Shown here: piece after piece, positions 14,301 through 25,091 of the stretch
Layout: each line of letters begins with the position of its first letter
How positions within the stretch are numbered: the stretch's first letter is position 1
Assembly: GCF_023078275.1 (NCBI RefSeq)
Contig: NC_062973.1
Coordinates: 5,734,926 to 5,798,925 of the forward strand
Direction of reading: 5' to 3'
From: Leguminivora glycinivorella
Lineage: Eukaryota > Arthropoda > Insecta > Lepidoptera > Tortricidae
DNA: 64,000 nucleotides
Program-made: the position numbers and the translations under genes
The notes under the pieces: model-generated
What the model saw: the letters and a program-made list of their open reading frames with translations, nothing else
The model's database searches: none
Told to the model about the DNA's origin: nothing

Positions 14301-17300
14301 GCGTGCCTCGGAACAGAGGGTTCTACGTGCTGTCGCCTATTATGTACCTGAAGGCGCAGAAGACGAATGCCGAAGTGAAGTGTATGAGGAAGGCGCATTT
14401 GAGGGATGCTGTTGCGATGTGCACTCTTATTAGCTACCTCCAAGGAATGGTACGGTTATATATATTATATTATTACTCAAGTCTTGTCAACAGTTTTCCA
14501 CCCTTTACTTGCCCTTATCCCACTCAATTTTCCACTTCTTTGGTAATTTCCATCTCATGATTAAGTATTTTACGTCGTCTAGCATAGAGCCCATCTGGTT
14601 TTTCCTTTTTGCCTTTCCTCTTACATCCCTCCTCAAAGTCCTTATCCCTTCCGGAGGAACATTCCAGAAAGGCGCCTCGGCAGCCATAGCCCAGAGCGTG
14701 CCTCGGAACAGAGCCTACGTGCTGTCGCCTATTATGTACTTGAAGGTGCAGAAGACGAATGCCGAAGTGAAGGAAGGCGCATTTGAGGGATGCTGTTGCT
14801 ATGTGGTCGCTAATCAGTTATCTGCAAGGAATGGTATGGTTTCACAAATTTTAAATGATCGTATGTTGTAAAATACTTGCTTTACTTTTTTCTTCCATTC
14901 CATCCATCATTCCATCTTCCGTCAGCCTGTATGTATGTGAACCTATCTGAAATCTTTAGGTTTAGGCAGTGGTCCCACTAAATTCGAGTAAGCCATGAGC
15001 TATCAGCGATAGAAACGAACAAAAGATAGTCGCTTTCGAGTCCCGTGTCAGTAAAAGAGACGCGATGATGGCGCGAGCGAGTTACGGCTCAGCCACGACA
15101 TTGGTCTAAGCGTGACAGCGGTGAGCGGCGGCCATACATTGGAGCGAGACACAGCGATGGGACTTTTCATTCGCACGTATGGCTGCCGCTCACCGCTGTC
15201 GCGCTTAGACCAATGTCGTGGCTGGGCCGTTATGGTTCATCGCCGAGCGTTGAACTGTAAATCGCTCGCTCTCTCTTTTATTTACACGAGAGCGACTATC
15301 TTTTGTTCGTTTCTATAGTCAATAGCTCATCGCTTACTCGCTCCTGGTAGGACCACTGCCTAATTATACATAACTAGCTTTTGCCCGCGGCTTCGCTCGC
15401 GTTAAAAAGAGACAAAGTAGCCTATGTCACTCTCCATCCCTTCAACTATCTCCACTTAAAAAATCACGTCTATTCGTCGCTCCGTTTTGCCGTGAAAGAC
15501 GGACAAACAAACAGACACACACACTTTCCCATTTATAATATTAGTATGGATTATTAGAGGTATGTACTTAGGTATAAACTAATACATGAAAGGGGAGTCC
15601 GTAAATCTTCATCAAGACCTACGCATGAGGCGTCATTCAGCTCAAATACTTATTAAACCCTCCCAGATACAATCAAGGAATATACCAATTGTCATATTTA
15701 AAAAGTGTAATGAAAATGTGTAGGTAAAAAAAATATATTGCATTTCAGGTAAAAGGCCAGTCCGAGCTCTCAGTAGCCATGAAAGTAGACGTGACCCGCG
15801 CCACGCAGGCCAACTACGTGGGCCCGGCGATGCGCACGCGCGTGTCCTTCGGCGCGAGCGGCGCTGACCCGGACTACCGCGCCACTGTGCAGTCTAACCG
15901 ACAAGTGTTCAGCAACACTACCCTGGTGATACAGTCTGGAGGACAATATATAGGTAATAAGTTCTTTTTAACGACAGCTTCTGACCTACGATCTGTCAGG
16001 TTGAATTGAACCGAAGCCAGAGGGGACCCAGCAGATAGGAAGGCGCGGTGCGAGCTTATGAAGGTCCTTTGCACCTGTGGAGGTGCCCCAGAACAACAAC
16101 AACAAACTAGGTTTTCTCTTACACATTTGCATTTGTGACCCAATATATTTTACTACCTTGGCTACTGCTACTTTTAAAGCATTTGAGATATCTGAAACAA
16201 AATTCGGGAAAATAAAGCTAGTTACTCAATTACTTTCTTCCTGGACTTTTAGTAATATACTATCAGGCAATATAGATCGATTCGTTCACGAATAAACTAT
16301 TGTATCGTATTGATTTGACAAATCTGCACGCAGTCGTGAATTACACGATTTGTATTGTATACAATCCTACCGGCTGCGCCATGTAATATTATGATATTTC
16401 TATTAATAAAAACGCCACTTATATTCAAGTAGACATCTACTCCACGGGTACTCTTAATCTATTACAATGTGTTTCGCGACCCTCTATGTCGAAACTGCAA
16501 ACGAGTTGTTTTATTTCCAGAGGGCACAACCTTGGTGACCCGCACGCTCCACTATGGCAGCCCTCAGGCCAGCGAGCGTCGTGCATACACGACAGTGCTG
16601 CGCTCTCTCGCGGCGTTATCGACATTTCAACCACCAGCGGCGTTGCCGGCTGCCCACGCAGATCCTATCGCTCGCGCACCGCTGTGGGCCGCGAGGCAAG
16701 ACTATATGAGGCCCACGGGCTTCGGAGTTGGTGCAGCTAATCATAGAAAAGAAGGTAAGCTGAGGGCTTGCCTAGTTTATAAGCTCAATAAGTACTACAT
16801 GACAGTGCTGCGCTCTCTCGCGGTTCTGTCGACATTTCAACTACCAGCGGCGTTGCCGGCTGCACATGCTGATCCTATCGCTCGCGCACCGCTGTGGGCT
16901 GCGATACAGGATTATATGAGACCCACGGGTTTCGGAGTTGGTGCAGCTAACCATAGGAAAGAAGGTAATCTGAGGGCTGAGCCGGCTGGGCTAGTTTATA
17001 AGCACTATGAGATACGCGCACATGACACAGTTCTCCGCTTGAGGCGCTGTTGCCAACCATTGAAAACCACTACTCATTAAAAAAATTGACGTAAGCTGTG
17101 CTGATGTGCGCTTCAATCTTGCTTGTGCCCACATTCAATTTGAGTCGTGTACGATTATTAACCGCATACTATTGATTATGTTTTTATGTTACAGACCCCG
17201 TTGTCGTTGACTACAGACAAGACAAAAACCTGTACACACTATCGGAAGGATACTTTATCACAGTCGGTTAGTATTTAATTATTATGTTTTGAACATGTTA

Positions 17301-19610
17301 CGAATCACCTACCGTAGCGTAGTAGGGTTTAGGTCACTTCCAAACGTTGGTCAGTCCGTAGGCGGGGCGTTCTAATATGAATCATCTTCATGTTTCTACC
17401 TAAAATCGAATCAAAAATCGAAACACTACATAATTATATATTCATGACTTTCACAGTTTTTTCTAGCATTTGCAGTTTTAGCTTAGTCGGATGTCGGTTC
17501 CTAAATCGCGTATAGTGTCCATTACAATTCTTCCTTTATTTCTTCCCCAGAGCCCGCTTGGTACGAGCCAGGCAAGTTCGGAATCGTGCTGGGGAACATT
17601 CTGGAAGTGGGCGCCAAGTCCAACGAATACCTGTACTTCACCGAGGCCACTCTGGTGCCGTTCGAGCGGAGTCTCATCGAGGTGTCCATGCTCACGGAAT
17701 ATGAGGTTAGTTTCGTACTGACTCTATGGGATCTGACCAACAATTTATGAATAAGGCAGTGGTCCCACCAAGAGCGAATAAGCTATGAGTTATCGGCTAT
17801 AAAAACGAACAAAAGATAATCACTCTCGTGCAAATAAAAGGGACGCGATGATAACGCGGGCGAGTTATAGTTCGTAGCCGAGCTATCAGCTACAAATCGC
17901 TCGCTCTCTCTTTTACACACGGCAGCGATTATCTTTCGTTCGTTTTTATAGCCGATAGCTCATAGTTTGACCAATGGCTATGGACCAATGGTTTGGCTTT
18001 TGGTGGGACCAATGCCTTAATAACTAATCTTCGATTTTATTTGCGATTACGGAATGTTTGCTATTGGAAATGTTGGGATGTGCAATTGTGTAGACGTTAT
18101 ACACATGAGATATGCAGATGATGTCAAATAATTGAAAAAGTTTTGTTCGTGAAGTCAAATCCTACTGCATCATTATATTTGTCTCGTGCTGCACGTTTCT
18201 GTATTTAATTTTCTTAACCCTTTAACTGGCAAGCCAATATATTTATTACCTACATGAAAAGTCGTGAGTTCAAGCCTTCTCGGTCTGGGTGCACGCTCAT
18301 ATTGGGCGTGCGGCGTGAATGACAAACATTGACAGCTCATACAAGTGTCTTGAGTCAACGCTGCATATAGATATATAAAGATCGTTATCAGCGTGCTGTA
18401 TTGGTGGCAGAGTATGGTTGGCAAAAAAACAAATACACAAATATTTAAAACATTATATACTTAACAAATTATGAAATATACACATATTTATAATTATTTA
18501 TCTAAATTACATTGAATAAATAACTAAAATTTGTTCAACAGATTTGGCTTCGTGCACTACTTTTGACTTGAACTGGGTACTTGAATAACAATTCTAGATG
18601 GTCTTATCTAGAGTGCATTTGATTATTTGGATTAAAACAATAATTATGTCTACACTTCGCGTAATGTATTTTTATGACATAATTAATGTCATTTACGTAC
18701 CTATATTGTTTTAAAAATATATAGTTCATCGGAAAAGGCTTTGTATCGTAGAGGTATAATCCTAAGAAAGTAAGTATTTATTTTGTAGTTAAGAACAAAG
18801 TGAATATTTAAATGTAAGTATTTGTTTTTTTAGCCAACCGTACTGTTTGCCACGAAAAGTGCACCTTGATAACGATCTCTATAGATATAGCACGCTCGCC
18901 CAGCTCCGCATTGAGCGTCTACTCAGGCCTTCATATAGAACAGGCCCCGTAGCCGAATGGCACTTCTGCGACGCGAAACGCCACCGAAACGCCGCAGAAA
19001 TGTAGTCTGGCTCTGTCGCGCCATCACGCAACGATAGAGATAGATAGCTACGAAAGAGATATTATCGTGAGCGTTTCGTGAGCGTTTGTGCATTCGGCTA
19101 TGCACACAGCTACTAAACCTTCTGCTTCAGTAAAAAAGCGGCAATATACAATCAGATTACCGTAAGATTAAGTGAATTTGTGTACAGTCAACCAATTGGA
19201 ACCACTAGGCCACTCTACAACCATGTCAAAATGACAAGCAGTAAGAGATTTCTTACAATCTGATTTATAACGTCACTATGACATAGTTCTACAGTGGTCT
19301 AGGATTCCAATGGGTTGACTGTACCTACCTTTGAAGATAAGTCTCAAAAAATCGTTAGACTTTATTTTTAACGATGTGTGAATTTGTCCAGCTAACCTGG
19401 TTGAACAACTACAACAAGCGGATCCGCGACGTGGTCGGCCCCGAGCTGAAGGCGCAGGGCCTCACGGACGTGTTCTACTGGATGATGAACAAGACTGTCC
19501 CGTACCCGCTGCCCTCTAAACAGGCCAAGTGTAAGGCCAGCTCTGCCGACTGGAGGCAACCGGTTGCTGTTGTTATAGCTGGGGTTCTTGGTTTGATTAT
19601 TTTGTTATAA
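8301..19610 (+). CDS. Aminopeptidase P (Xaa-Pro aminopeptidase)-like protein, probably GPI-anchored and catalytically inactive; 5' end not found
   Basis: Eleven exons join in phase with GT/AG borders: 8301-8533, 9030-9236, 11118-11334, 11811-11979, 13154-13252, 14188-14449, 15749-15953, 16521-16754, 17195-17266, 17551-17705 and 19392-19610 (stop TAA). They give about 690 residues. The translation follows cytosolic and GPI-anchored Xaa-Pro aminopeptidases throughout: two creatinase-like N-terminal domains (for example VVTALDEVAWLLNVRG), then the pita-bread domain (SGGQY, VTRTLHYG, TGFGVG, EPAWYEPGKFGI, TWLNNYNKRIRDVV). Active members hold two metals with D, D, H, E, E. Here these read Q (15932), L (16532), F (16721), E (split codon 17266/17551) and G (17592), so four of five ligands are lost. 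The C-terminus is a short hydrophobic tail after a small polar stretch, as in GPI-anchored XPNPEP2. Exon 1 starts mid-protein (phase 2), so a signal-peptide exon must lie upstream; none was recognised. The family call is firm; inactivity is inferred. Confidence 0.88.
8627..8773. repeat. MITE with tagccgaatggca ends, copy 1
   Basis: It has inverted ends tagccgaatggca and tgccattcggcta. Except for 11 bases it is identical to 39956-40112; a diverged relative is at 18943-19102. It lies in the intron about 95 bases after aminopeptidase P-like exon 1. Confidence 0.85.
9285..9425 (+). repeat. Partial copy of aminopeptidase P-like exon 2
   Basis: This stretch repeats bases 9105-9240 with only a few differences. 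It keeps the reading frame for AVWVASGDVGRARASLSC and the donor (ATTACG then gtgag), but lacks the first part of the exon and its acceptor. An in-frame TGA stands at its left edge, so it is not usable as an exon by itself. Confidence 0.8.
9459..10050. repeat. Composite inverted repeat (ttctcaaacatgg family)
   Basis: Inverted arms cicrca ttttctcaaacatggtatga (9459) and tcataccatgtttgagaaaa (about 9917) enclose T-rich sequence. Related pieces are at 455-700 and 2010-2460. Confidence 0.6.
10488..10941. repeat. Foldback MITE with ggcataattaatggaagatt ends
   Basis: Long inverted arms extend through C-rich sequence (ccctccccatccctcccccc) to its complement at about 10835-10870. A single copy was seen. 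Confidence 0.85.
11368..11562 (+). repeat. Degenerate copy of aminopeptidase P-like exon 3
   Basis: It repeats about 11155-11355, including the donor (GACTGCACAG, gtttgg) and the start of the following intron. A one-base insertion relative to the upstream exon (agtgggatatg against agtggaatat) breaks the frame in its first half. The second half remains open in the exon's frame. Confidence 0.75.
12030..12172 (+). repeat. Partial copy of aminopeptidase P-like exon 4
   Basis: It repeats the 3' two thirds of the 11811-11979 exon (TALDEVAWLLNVR onward), its donor AG/gtaatgcc and about 40 intron bases. The exon's 5' end and acceptor are missing. A handful of substitutions separate the copies. Confidence 0.8.
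12399..13139. repeat. Head-to-head foldback element in the intron before aminopeptidase P-like exon 5
   Basis: About 300 bases at each side are inverted copies, ending atagttatttgttatacaag and cttgtataacaaataactat. The right half is the same family as 5300-5745. The element stops 15 bases before the exon at 13154. Confidence 0.88.
13411..13590. repeat. MITE with acagatgtagtacgaaaag ends
   Basis: Inverted ends; a relative is at 36892-37039. Confidence 0.75.
14633..14840 (+). repeat. Degenerate copy of aminopeptidase P-like exon 6
   Basis: It repeats most of 14233-14449 (KVLIPSGGTFQKGASAA onward). Two deletions relative to the exon, near AACAGAGCC and at AAGTGAAGGAAGG, disrupt the frame. The end of the exon with its donor (GGAATG, gtatgg) is kept. 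Confidence 0.8.
14962..15363. repeat. Foldback MITE (taggcagtggtccca), copy 1, with a nested inverted repeat
   Basis: Outer ends taggcagtggtcccac and tggtaggaccactgcctaa are inverted. Inside, 15091-15226 is a second inverted repeat (cagccacgacattggtctaa and its complement), which is missing from copies 2 and 3. Confidence 0.85.
15371..15549 (+). repeat. Dispersed repeat (cttttgcccgcggcttcgct family), copy 2
   Basis: Near-identical to 1330-1507, ending tttataatattagtatggat. Confidence 0.75.
16798..16976 (+). repeat. Partial copy of aminopeptidase P-like exon 8
   Basis: It repeats 16590-16760 with conservative changes only, such as ALSTFQP to VLSTFQL and AARQDY to AAIQDY. It carries the same altered PTGFGVG loop and keeps the donor GAAG/gtaat. 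The 5' part with the VTRT motif and the acceptor are absent, so the copy alone could not replace the exon. Confidence 0.8.
17752..18019. repeat. Foldback MITE (taaggcagtggtcccacca), copy 2
   Basis: Ends taaggcagtggtcccaccaa and ttggtgggaccaatgcctta are inverted with one mismatch. It lies in the last intron of the aminopeptidase P-like gene. Confidence 0.85.
18943..19102. repeat. MITE with tagccgaatggca ends, diverged copy
   Basis: It begins ggccccgtagccgaatggca and ends tgcattcggcta. The interior is inverted relative to copies 1 and 2. Confidence 0.75.
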
Positions 19611-19723
19611 GAATTTGTGTTAGATGCGGTTTTATGGGTGAGAACTTCGCAGAATTAAGCATAAGGTAGACCCTGATGAAATTAATCTAAAATACTCACG
19701 TACGTCATGCGTCATGATCTTGA

Positions 19724-19729
19724 AATAAA
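19724..19729 (+). promoter_or_regulatory. Candidate poly(A) signal of the aminopeptidase P-like gene
   Basis: AATAAA lies about 115 bases after the TAA stop of the aminopeptidase P-like gene. Position and strand fit a 3' end signal, but no transcript was available. Confidence 0.4.
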
Positions 19730-19839
19730 TATGTATGGAGTAATGCTAATACTGATGTTTCAAATAATTTTATTAATTATACTGATAGGTGTACCTAAGT
19801 ATATTCCTGATGTTTACTTCTGCTAATTCTGGTGGTGGT

Positions 19840-20160
19840 GGGCCATTTTTTTCAAAGTTGTCCACCCCACTTTTTATGTAACGCGATTCATACTCAGAAT
19901 CGCGAGGTCTTTCGATCCTGATAGGAGAAAAAAAATGTCCCAAGACTTCCACACAATTTTCAAACCTTCCATTTCCGTTACCGCCATACAAAAATGTATG
20001 AAAAAATGGTAACGGAATGGGAAAAAAACCTTGGGACACTTTTTATCTCTTCATCATATCACTCTTTAGGATTGGAGGAGCTCGCGATTCTGAGTGGAGT
20101 CCACATAAAAAAATCCCAATTAAAAAAAAGCGGGGTGGACCACTTTGAAAAAAATGGCCC
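19840..20160. repeat. Foldback element with gggccatttttttcaaagt ends
   Basis: Inverted arms gggccatttttttcaaagtt and gactttgaaaaaaatggccc-type sequence, continuing through gtccacccc. The interior is also inverted around the ggtaacgg motifs. Confidence 0.8.
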
Positions 20161-20363
20161 AGGTACTAAATACGACTTGTCGCTAATAGACGCAGTTTCA
20201 TAGTAAATACAGAAGGCGAATTAATGAGATTCGACTCAGCGAGCCTATAATTAGTGGATGACAGCCTTAAGTCACCATTGGGTTTGTAACATAGGCTGCG
20301 CGTTACAAAATAACTCGAACAATTTAATTATTTTTACAGTATTTTGAACTACTTTACGCAACT

Positions 20364-20915
20364 TAGGCACTGGTCCCAGCAAACGCGAGTAAGCTATAAG
20401 CTGTCATTGGTAGAAACCACAGATGTCATATATACCATAGATCAAGCAAACGTATCTACTTAGCGTGTCAAATGAACTCAGTGAAATCCACTGAGTTGTC
20501 CGTCTTTAATCGCAGCTTGCAGCTTCGGGCGTCAATTTTTGTAAGTTGAAGTCAATCAAAACATAAAAAATGCCTCGTTACGTGATATTCAATTGCAACA
20601 ACACAAAAATTATGAACAATCAAGAGCCTGAGACATATTTAAAATTACAGGCAAGAAACAACTTCAGTACAAAATTTGACACGCTCGGCCCCTATACAAA
20701 TAGATGAACTTGTTTCTTCTATCTAAATATAGTTCTGTGGTAGAAACGAACAAAAGATGGTCGCTTCTGTTTAATTACAAGAGACGCAATGATAGCGGAA
20801 GCGAGTTATTATAGTTCGTCGCCGAGCGATGAACTATAAATCGTTCGCTCTCTCTTTCATTTACACGATAACAACTATGCTTTATTACGCCCTTTTGATG
20901 GAACTGTTGCTTTAG
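20364..20915. repeat. Foldback MITE (taggcactggtccca), copy 3, interrupted
   Basis: It resembles 14962-15363 and 17752-18019 (gaaacgaacaaaagatggtc, tcgctctctctttcatttac) but is split by the element at 20418-20739. Confidence 0.75.
20418..20739 (+). mobile_element. P-like MITE with an 8 bp target duplication
   Basis: The 322 bp element begins cacagatg and ends ttctgtg, short inverted ends. It is flanked by the duplicated 8-mer gtagaaac at 20410-20417 and 20740-20747. Eight-base duplications are typical of P and hAT elements. A short plus-strand frame near 20571 (MPRYVIFNCNNTK) weakly recalls the start of a THAP-type DNA-binding domain, which would favour P. It inserted into an older foldback MITE. 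Confidence 0.65.
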
Positions 20916-21177
20916 TTTACCTTCCCTTTTCTTTGTATTGAAAAAAACTTGTATCTTCGTCTGTCAATGAAAAGAAAATTGTAGTAAGTATGTATGGAAT
21001 GCATATAGACTTACTGCGTTTTAACTTTGAGGAACAGCGTGAGATACGAGTTTTTCTAAAAGTAGTGACGATATTTGGAATGTTCTGATCAGAATAGTGT
21101 GGTGTTAGCTTGTGACTTGTGACCAAGTGTTATTTGTAAAGCTGCTTTGTGTAAAGTATATTTAAGAAATGCCTGTG

Positions 21178-21420
21178 TGGTGACGGGTTAAGAATTTCAC
21201 CACCCCCTTTCTTCCCGTGGGTGTCGTAGAAGGCGACTATGGGATATGGGTTAAATTGTGGCGTAGGCGAGAGGCTGGCAACCTGTCACTGCAATGTCAC
21301 AGTTTCGTTTTCTTTCAACCCCCTTATTTGCCAAGAGGGGCACTGAAGCTGTAGTAGTTTCATGTGTTCTGCCTACCCCTTTATGGGATACAGGCGTGAT
21401 TGTATGTATGTATGTATATT
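21178..21420 (+). repeat. 3' end of a dispersed retroelement with a (gtat)n tail
   Basis: The block caccacccccttt to gatacaggcgtgattgtatg ends in gtatgtatgtata, the form of a non-LTR or SINE 3' end. The family is common in Lepidoptera by memory; this was not checked. Confidence 0.55.
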
Positions 21421-23010
21421 TAAGAAATAATAATAATTATACTTATTATTTAATTTCACTAAAGCGAAATTTATGCACTTAGGTAGAATATGATATATTT
21501 CGAAAATTGAATATTTCATATTATTAATACTGATTGGCGAAATAACGGTAACAACACCTATGGCTACTTAAAATACGTGTGGCCTTTTATTAGATAAGGG
21601 TCCTCCTATCATAAATTATTTTAGTTGGGAATTTTGGTGAAAACGTCTTCTTATTTCTCTTGAACCACAAGGGGCCCTTCTGTCATGTAAAGCCACAAAT
21701 ATATGTGCCTTAGATAAGTTGAGATGTTCTTCGAAAAACAATTATATTAGCAATACCTATTTATTTACTTTTCCTAGCGTTCTACAGCAATAATACGACA
21801 TTTAAGCAATAGATGACATACATGTTAAATAAATTATTGCCTGGATCATCAAGTGCCTTTACTGAAGCCTTAATTGTGTGCCTGAGTAATAACAGTCATA
21901 GGTATTTGGGGTAGTGGGGCAGATTTTTGAAATTCGATCATTCGATTTTGTGATTTTTTTCATTAATAACTATCTCTATTAGTAGCCATTTAAACACTAC
22001 CAATAGAATTGAAAATGAGTGGTTATTGCCACTAGATTCTGAAATACGAGCGCTCGTTTGTTCAAAAATAGCTTTTAATCGTTTTCCACAGACTTCCGAA
22101 TGGCGAAATCCTGATTTCGAGACTGAAAAATCGGTCCCCACTAAACGTATGATATACGTATATTTTTTACTAGTGGAATTATGATCAGTCCCATGGGGAA
22201 AATTGTTTATTAAGTATGACCAATTAACCACATTTACACAGTTTTCACCTAGAATAGGTGGTTTCGTATGAGTCAAAGTCTTCTCAAATCAATTAAAAAA
22301 AAATAACAATAGGCCTCCAGTCATCACATTTTAAAGTAGTCTTGTTATAGATAAGTGTTTATAGGTAGGCCAAAAAATGAGCTATATGCACCGAGTGCCT
22401 TACTGATCATGTAGTCTGTATAAAAGCTTTTAGAATAAGTTACCTCGAATATCATGCATATTATATACTGTCTTAAAAGTTTCGTGTGTTTTTTTAAATA
22501 GTTTCTACTTTATCAACTTGCTTGCGTGCATTTTTATATGTTTAGAATCAGCGTATAAAAGAGTAGAATTAGTAAGTGACAACATTGTTGGATCATTTAG
22601 ATTTTTTACACAAATTGACTTAAAAGAGATACTATTTTTAGTCTGCCATGCCGTTACGTGTCTTAGACTTAGAAACAAATATTTAACTATAATTTAAGTG
22701 TTTCACATATCAAACTAAAAAATATAAATAAGTATGCAGTTTTGATATTACATAATGTATTACTGTAGGTATGCATAATATACGTTATCGTATTTATATG
22801 CATTTATCGTCTTTGATATCTCTGTTTTATGTCAGAAAAATATATCATTCATTATCAATCGTAAGTACTTGGCATACCTAAGGCAATATTTAGAAAGCAA
22901 GCAATATTTTGTCGATTACCTATTAATGTCTTTATTTTAATTATTAGGTAGATACGTAAGTATATATTAATTATAAATAATAATTATATGCAAAGTAGAC
23001 TTTTCTGCTT
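21421..23010. other. AT-rich stretch without recognised features
   Basis: Only short chance frames; no repeat recognised. Confidence 0.4.
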
Positions 23011-23147
23011 AGTGCGTTTTCACATTATCCGATCCGATATCGGATGTCGGACCGATATCCCATACATTACAGGCGCCATCTTGGATTTTTTCCATTGAAT
23101 TTCTTCCGACATCCGATATCGGATCGGATAATGTGAAAACGGCCTTA
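23011..23147. repeat. MITE with long ends (tccgatccgatatcggatgt), copy 1
   Basis: The 137 bp element has inverted ends of about 45 bp. A near-identical copy is at 40524-40660. Confidence 0.9.
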
Positions 23148-23446
23148 CTTTTGTATCACGTAGGTGTAGTTTGTGCCATTCACAATGACGCGCTGAGTCG
23201 TCAATTCTAGCCTATAATAATATGTCATTACGAGTCAAGGCGGTCGTCATCGTGGATGATATTTTCTATAAATATCATTTGTTTCGTTTTTAGATATTAA
23301 ACAAATGTTAATAATGTGTGTGAAAATTAATTGCTTGTATTATAATGCATAGTTATGAAAATAAATGTTCTACTGAAAATTACCTGTTTTTAACTCCGAA
23401 TAAGTTAACTCGGTTCGGGCAAAACATTTTGCATTTCCTCTTTTTA

Positions 23447-23720
23447 AATTGGTATGGAAGCTGATAAAATTAAGTTTTGAATTTTTAAATTGGTATGGAA
23501 GCTGATAAAATTAAGAGTTTTGAATGATTCACGGTTATTTTCATTCGACTTATATTGACCGGGATATAGACCGTTATTATCTTTTTGATTTTTGTCGAGT
23601 TTGTTTTCTGTGATCATGTTGCATGTAACTGCGTCGTAATACCGGGAGCTCGACAAAAATCAAAAAGGTAATCACGGTCTATATCCTGTCCAATAAAAGT
23701 CTGATAAAATTAAATAGAAC
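23447..23720. repeat. Short tandem duplication and an inverted repeat
   Basis: The 37-base block aattggtatggaagctgata and following bases occurs twice in a row (23447-23520). Then gggatatagaccgttattat (about 23560) is inverted at about 23665-23690, with ctcgacaaaaatcaaaaagg as the inner arm. Confidence 0.7.
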
Positions 23721-24719
23721 AGTAATATATCGGATTGAAGGACTTGATCCAAAGGGTTAGAAAAAACAAGAGTAAGACAATATGATAGCAGTTTTATTCA
23801 CATTGGTCCATACGAATTGTGAATCACAATCAATTGTAATAAAACTAATTTGGTACATTTACCAAGAAAATTCGGGAAAATGGGACAAGGTATTCGTAGT
23901 TTTAGTAAATAAGATTACATACCAGTAAAGTAAGAAAATGTAATCAATTGTCCGCCGAGGCGGAGCCGAGGTCAACAAACATCTGATGCTTTATTGTTTA
24001 CTGGCCAAGGTGTGTATACTATTGTTCGACGGAGCCGGGAAGAAGTAACTTCATTTAGCACAACGGCCTGAAATGTGACGCTTGCCGGCTGGTGAACAGA
24101 AAAGACTTTTTCAGAGATGATTTCTGAATACGCCCAATTTCAAAATCGGCTTGGTAAGTGTACCGGTACCACCTTGATATTGCACACATTAAATGCATCA
24201 CTCTTACATAACCTCAATAAATATTTACATAAAATAGTGCTATAGCATAAAGCAGTGAGAAATTAATAATTAAATAACAATAGTAACACAGTGCGATTAA
24301 CAGAAAATGCAACATTTGTTATAATAACGAGTAGTATTTTAGTAATTTGAGATAAACTTAATTAATAAAATAATCCGAAATCAACCTTACAATCTAATTA
24401 AACTCAATTTCGCTTTCACGAATGATTTTAATTTTAAAATCAATACGAACTACTTTTCAGTGATTTATGTCAATAAATAAGTAATTTGTACATGAAAATT
24501 AGACTTTTGAATATACTCATAAGGTATATTTTGGAACATGCGTAAATAATTCGACCTTGCTTCCCATTACATTACATAGCTTCGTGTTTTGCGAATACTT
24601 ATAAATATGGATATCATTTTATAATAGCTATTTATCTTTTACAGCGAATATCGTCACAAATACATCTCACTATTTCATTTCTAGTTTAAGCTTCAGTCTT
24701 CAGGCTAAACCTCCGATTA

Positions 24720-25091
24720 TACACCATTTTATTGAATTCCGTTAACTTCGGCATCCATCCATTATAGGAAACAGAGTGGCGTAGTTACTTTTCTTAAATT
24801 TGTATTTTTTTCTAAAAAAAACATACACCTGCGATGAATGTTACTTTAATTGCTGTTGAGAAACGGGCTTCACAATTAAACTCACACTAAGTGTCAAAAC
24901 TATGACACGTCAATCACATATCGAACACACAAAGCCCGTTTCTTAACAGCAATTGATGTAACATCTATCGCAGGTGTATGGTGTTTTTGAGAAAAAAGTT
25001 ACGAATTTAAAAAACTAACTAGGCTATTCTGTTTCCTATAATTGGCCTAACTATATGCCGAAGTTAACGGAATTCAATAAAAAACGGTGTA
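24720..25091. repeat. Foldback MITE with tacacc...ggtgta ends
   Basis: Ends tacaccattttattgaattc and gaattcaataaaaaacggtg are inverted. Inner arms are inverted too (acatacacctgcgatgaatg and complement; gaaacgggctt and complement). Confidence 0.88.

Noticed and set aside
16469..17080. Single 203-codon gene
   Set aside because: It reads from aminopeptidase P-like exon 8 through an intron into its partial copy; the splice borders and family alignment favour separate exons.
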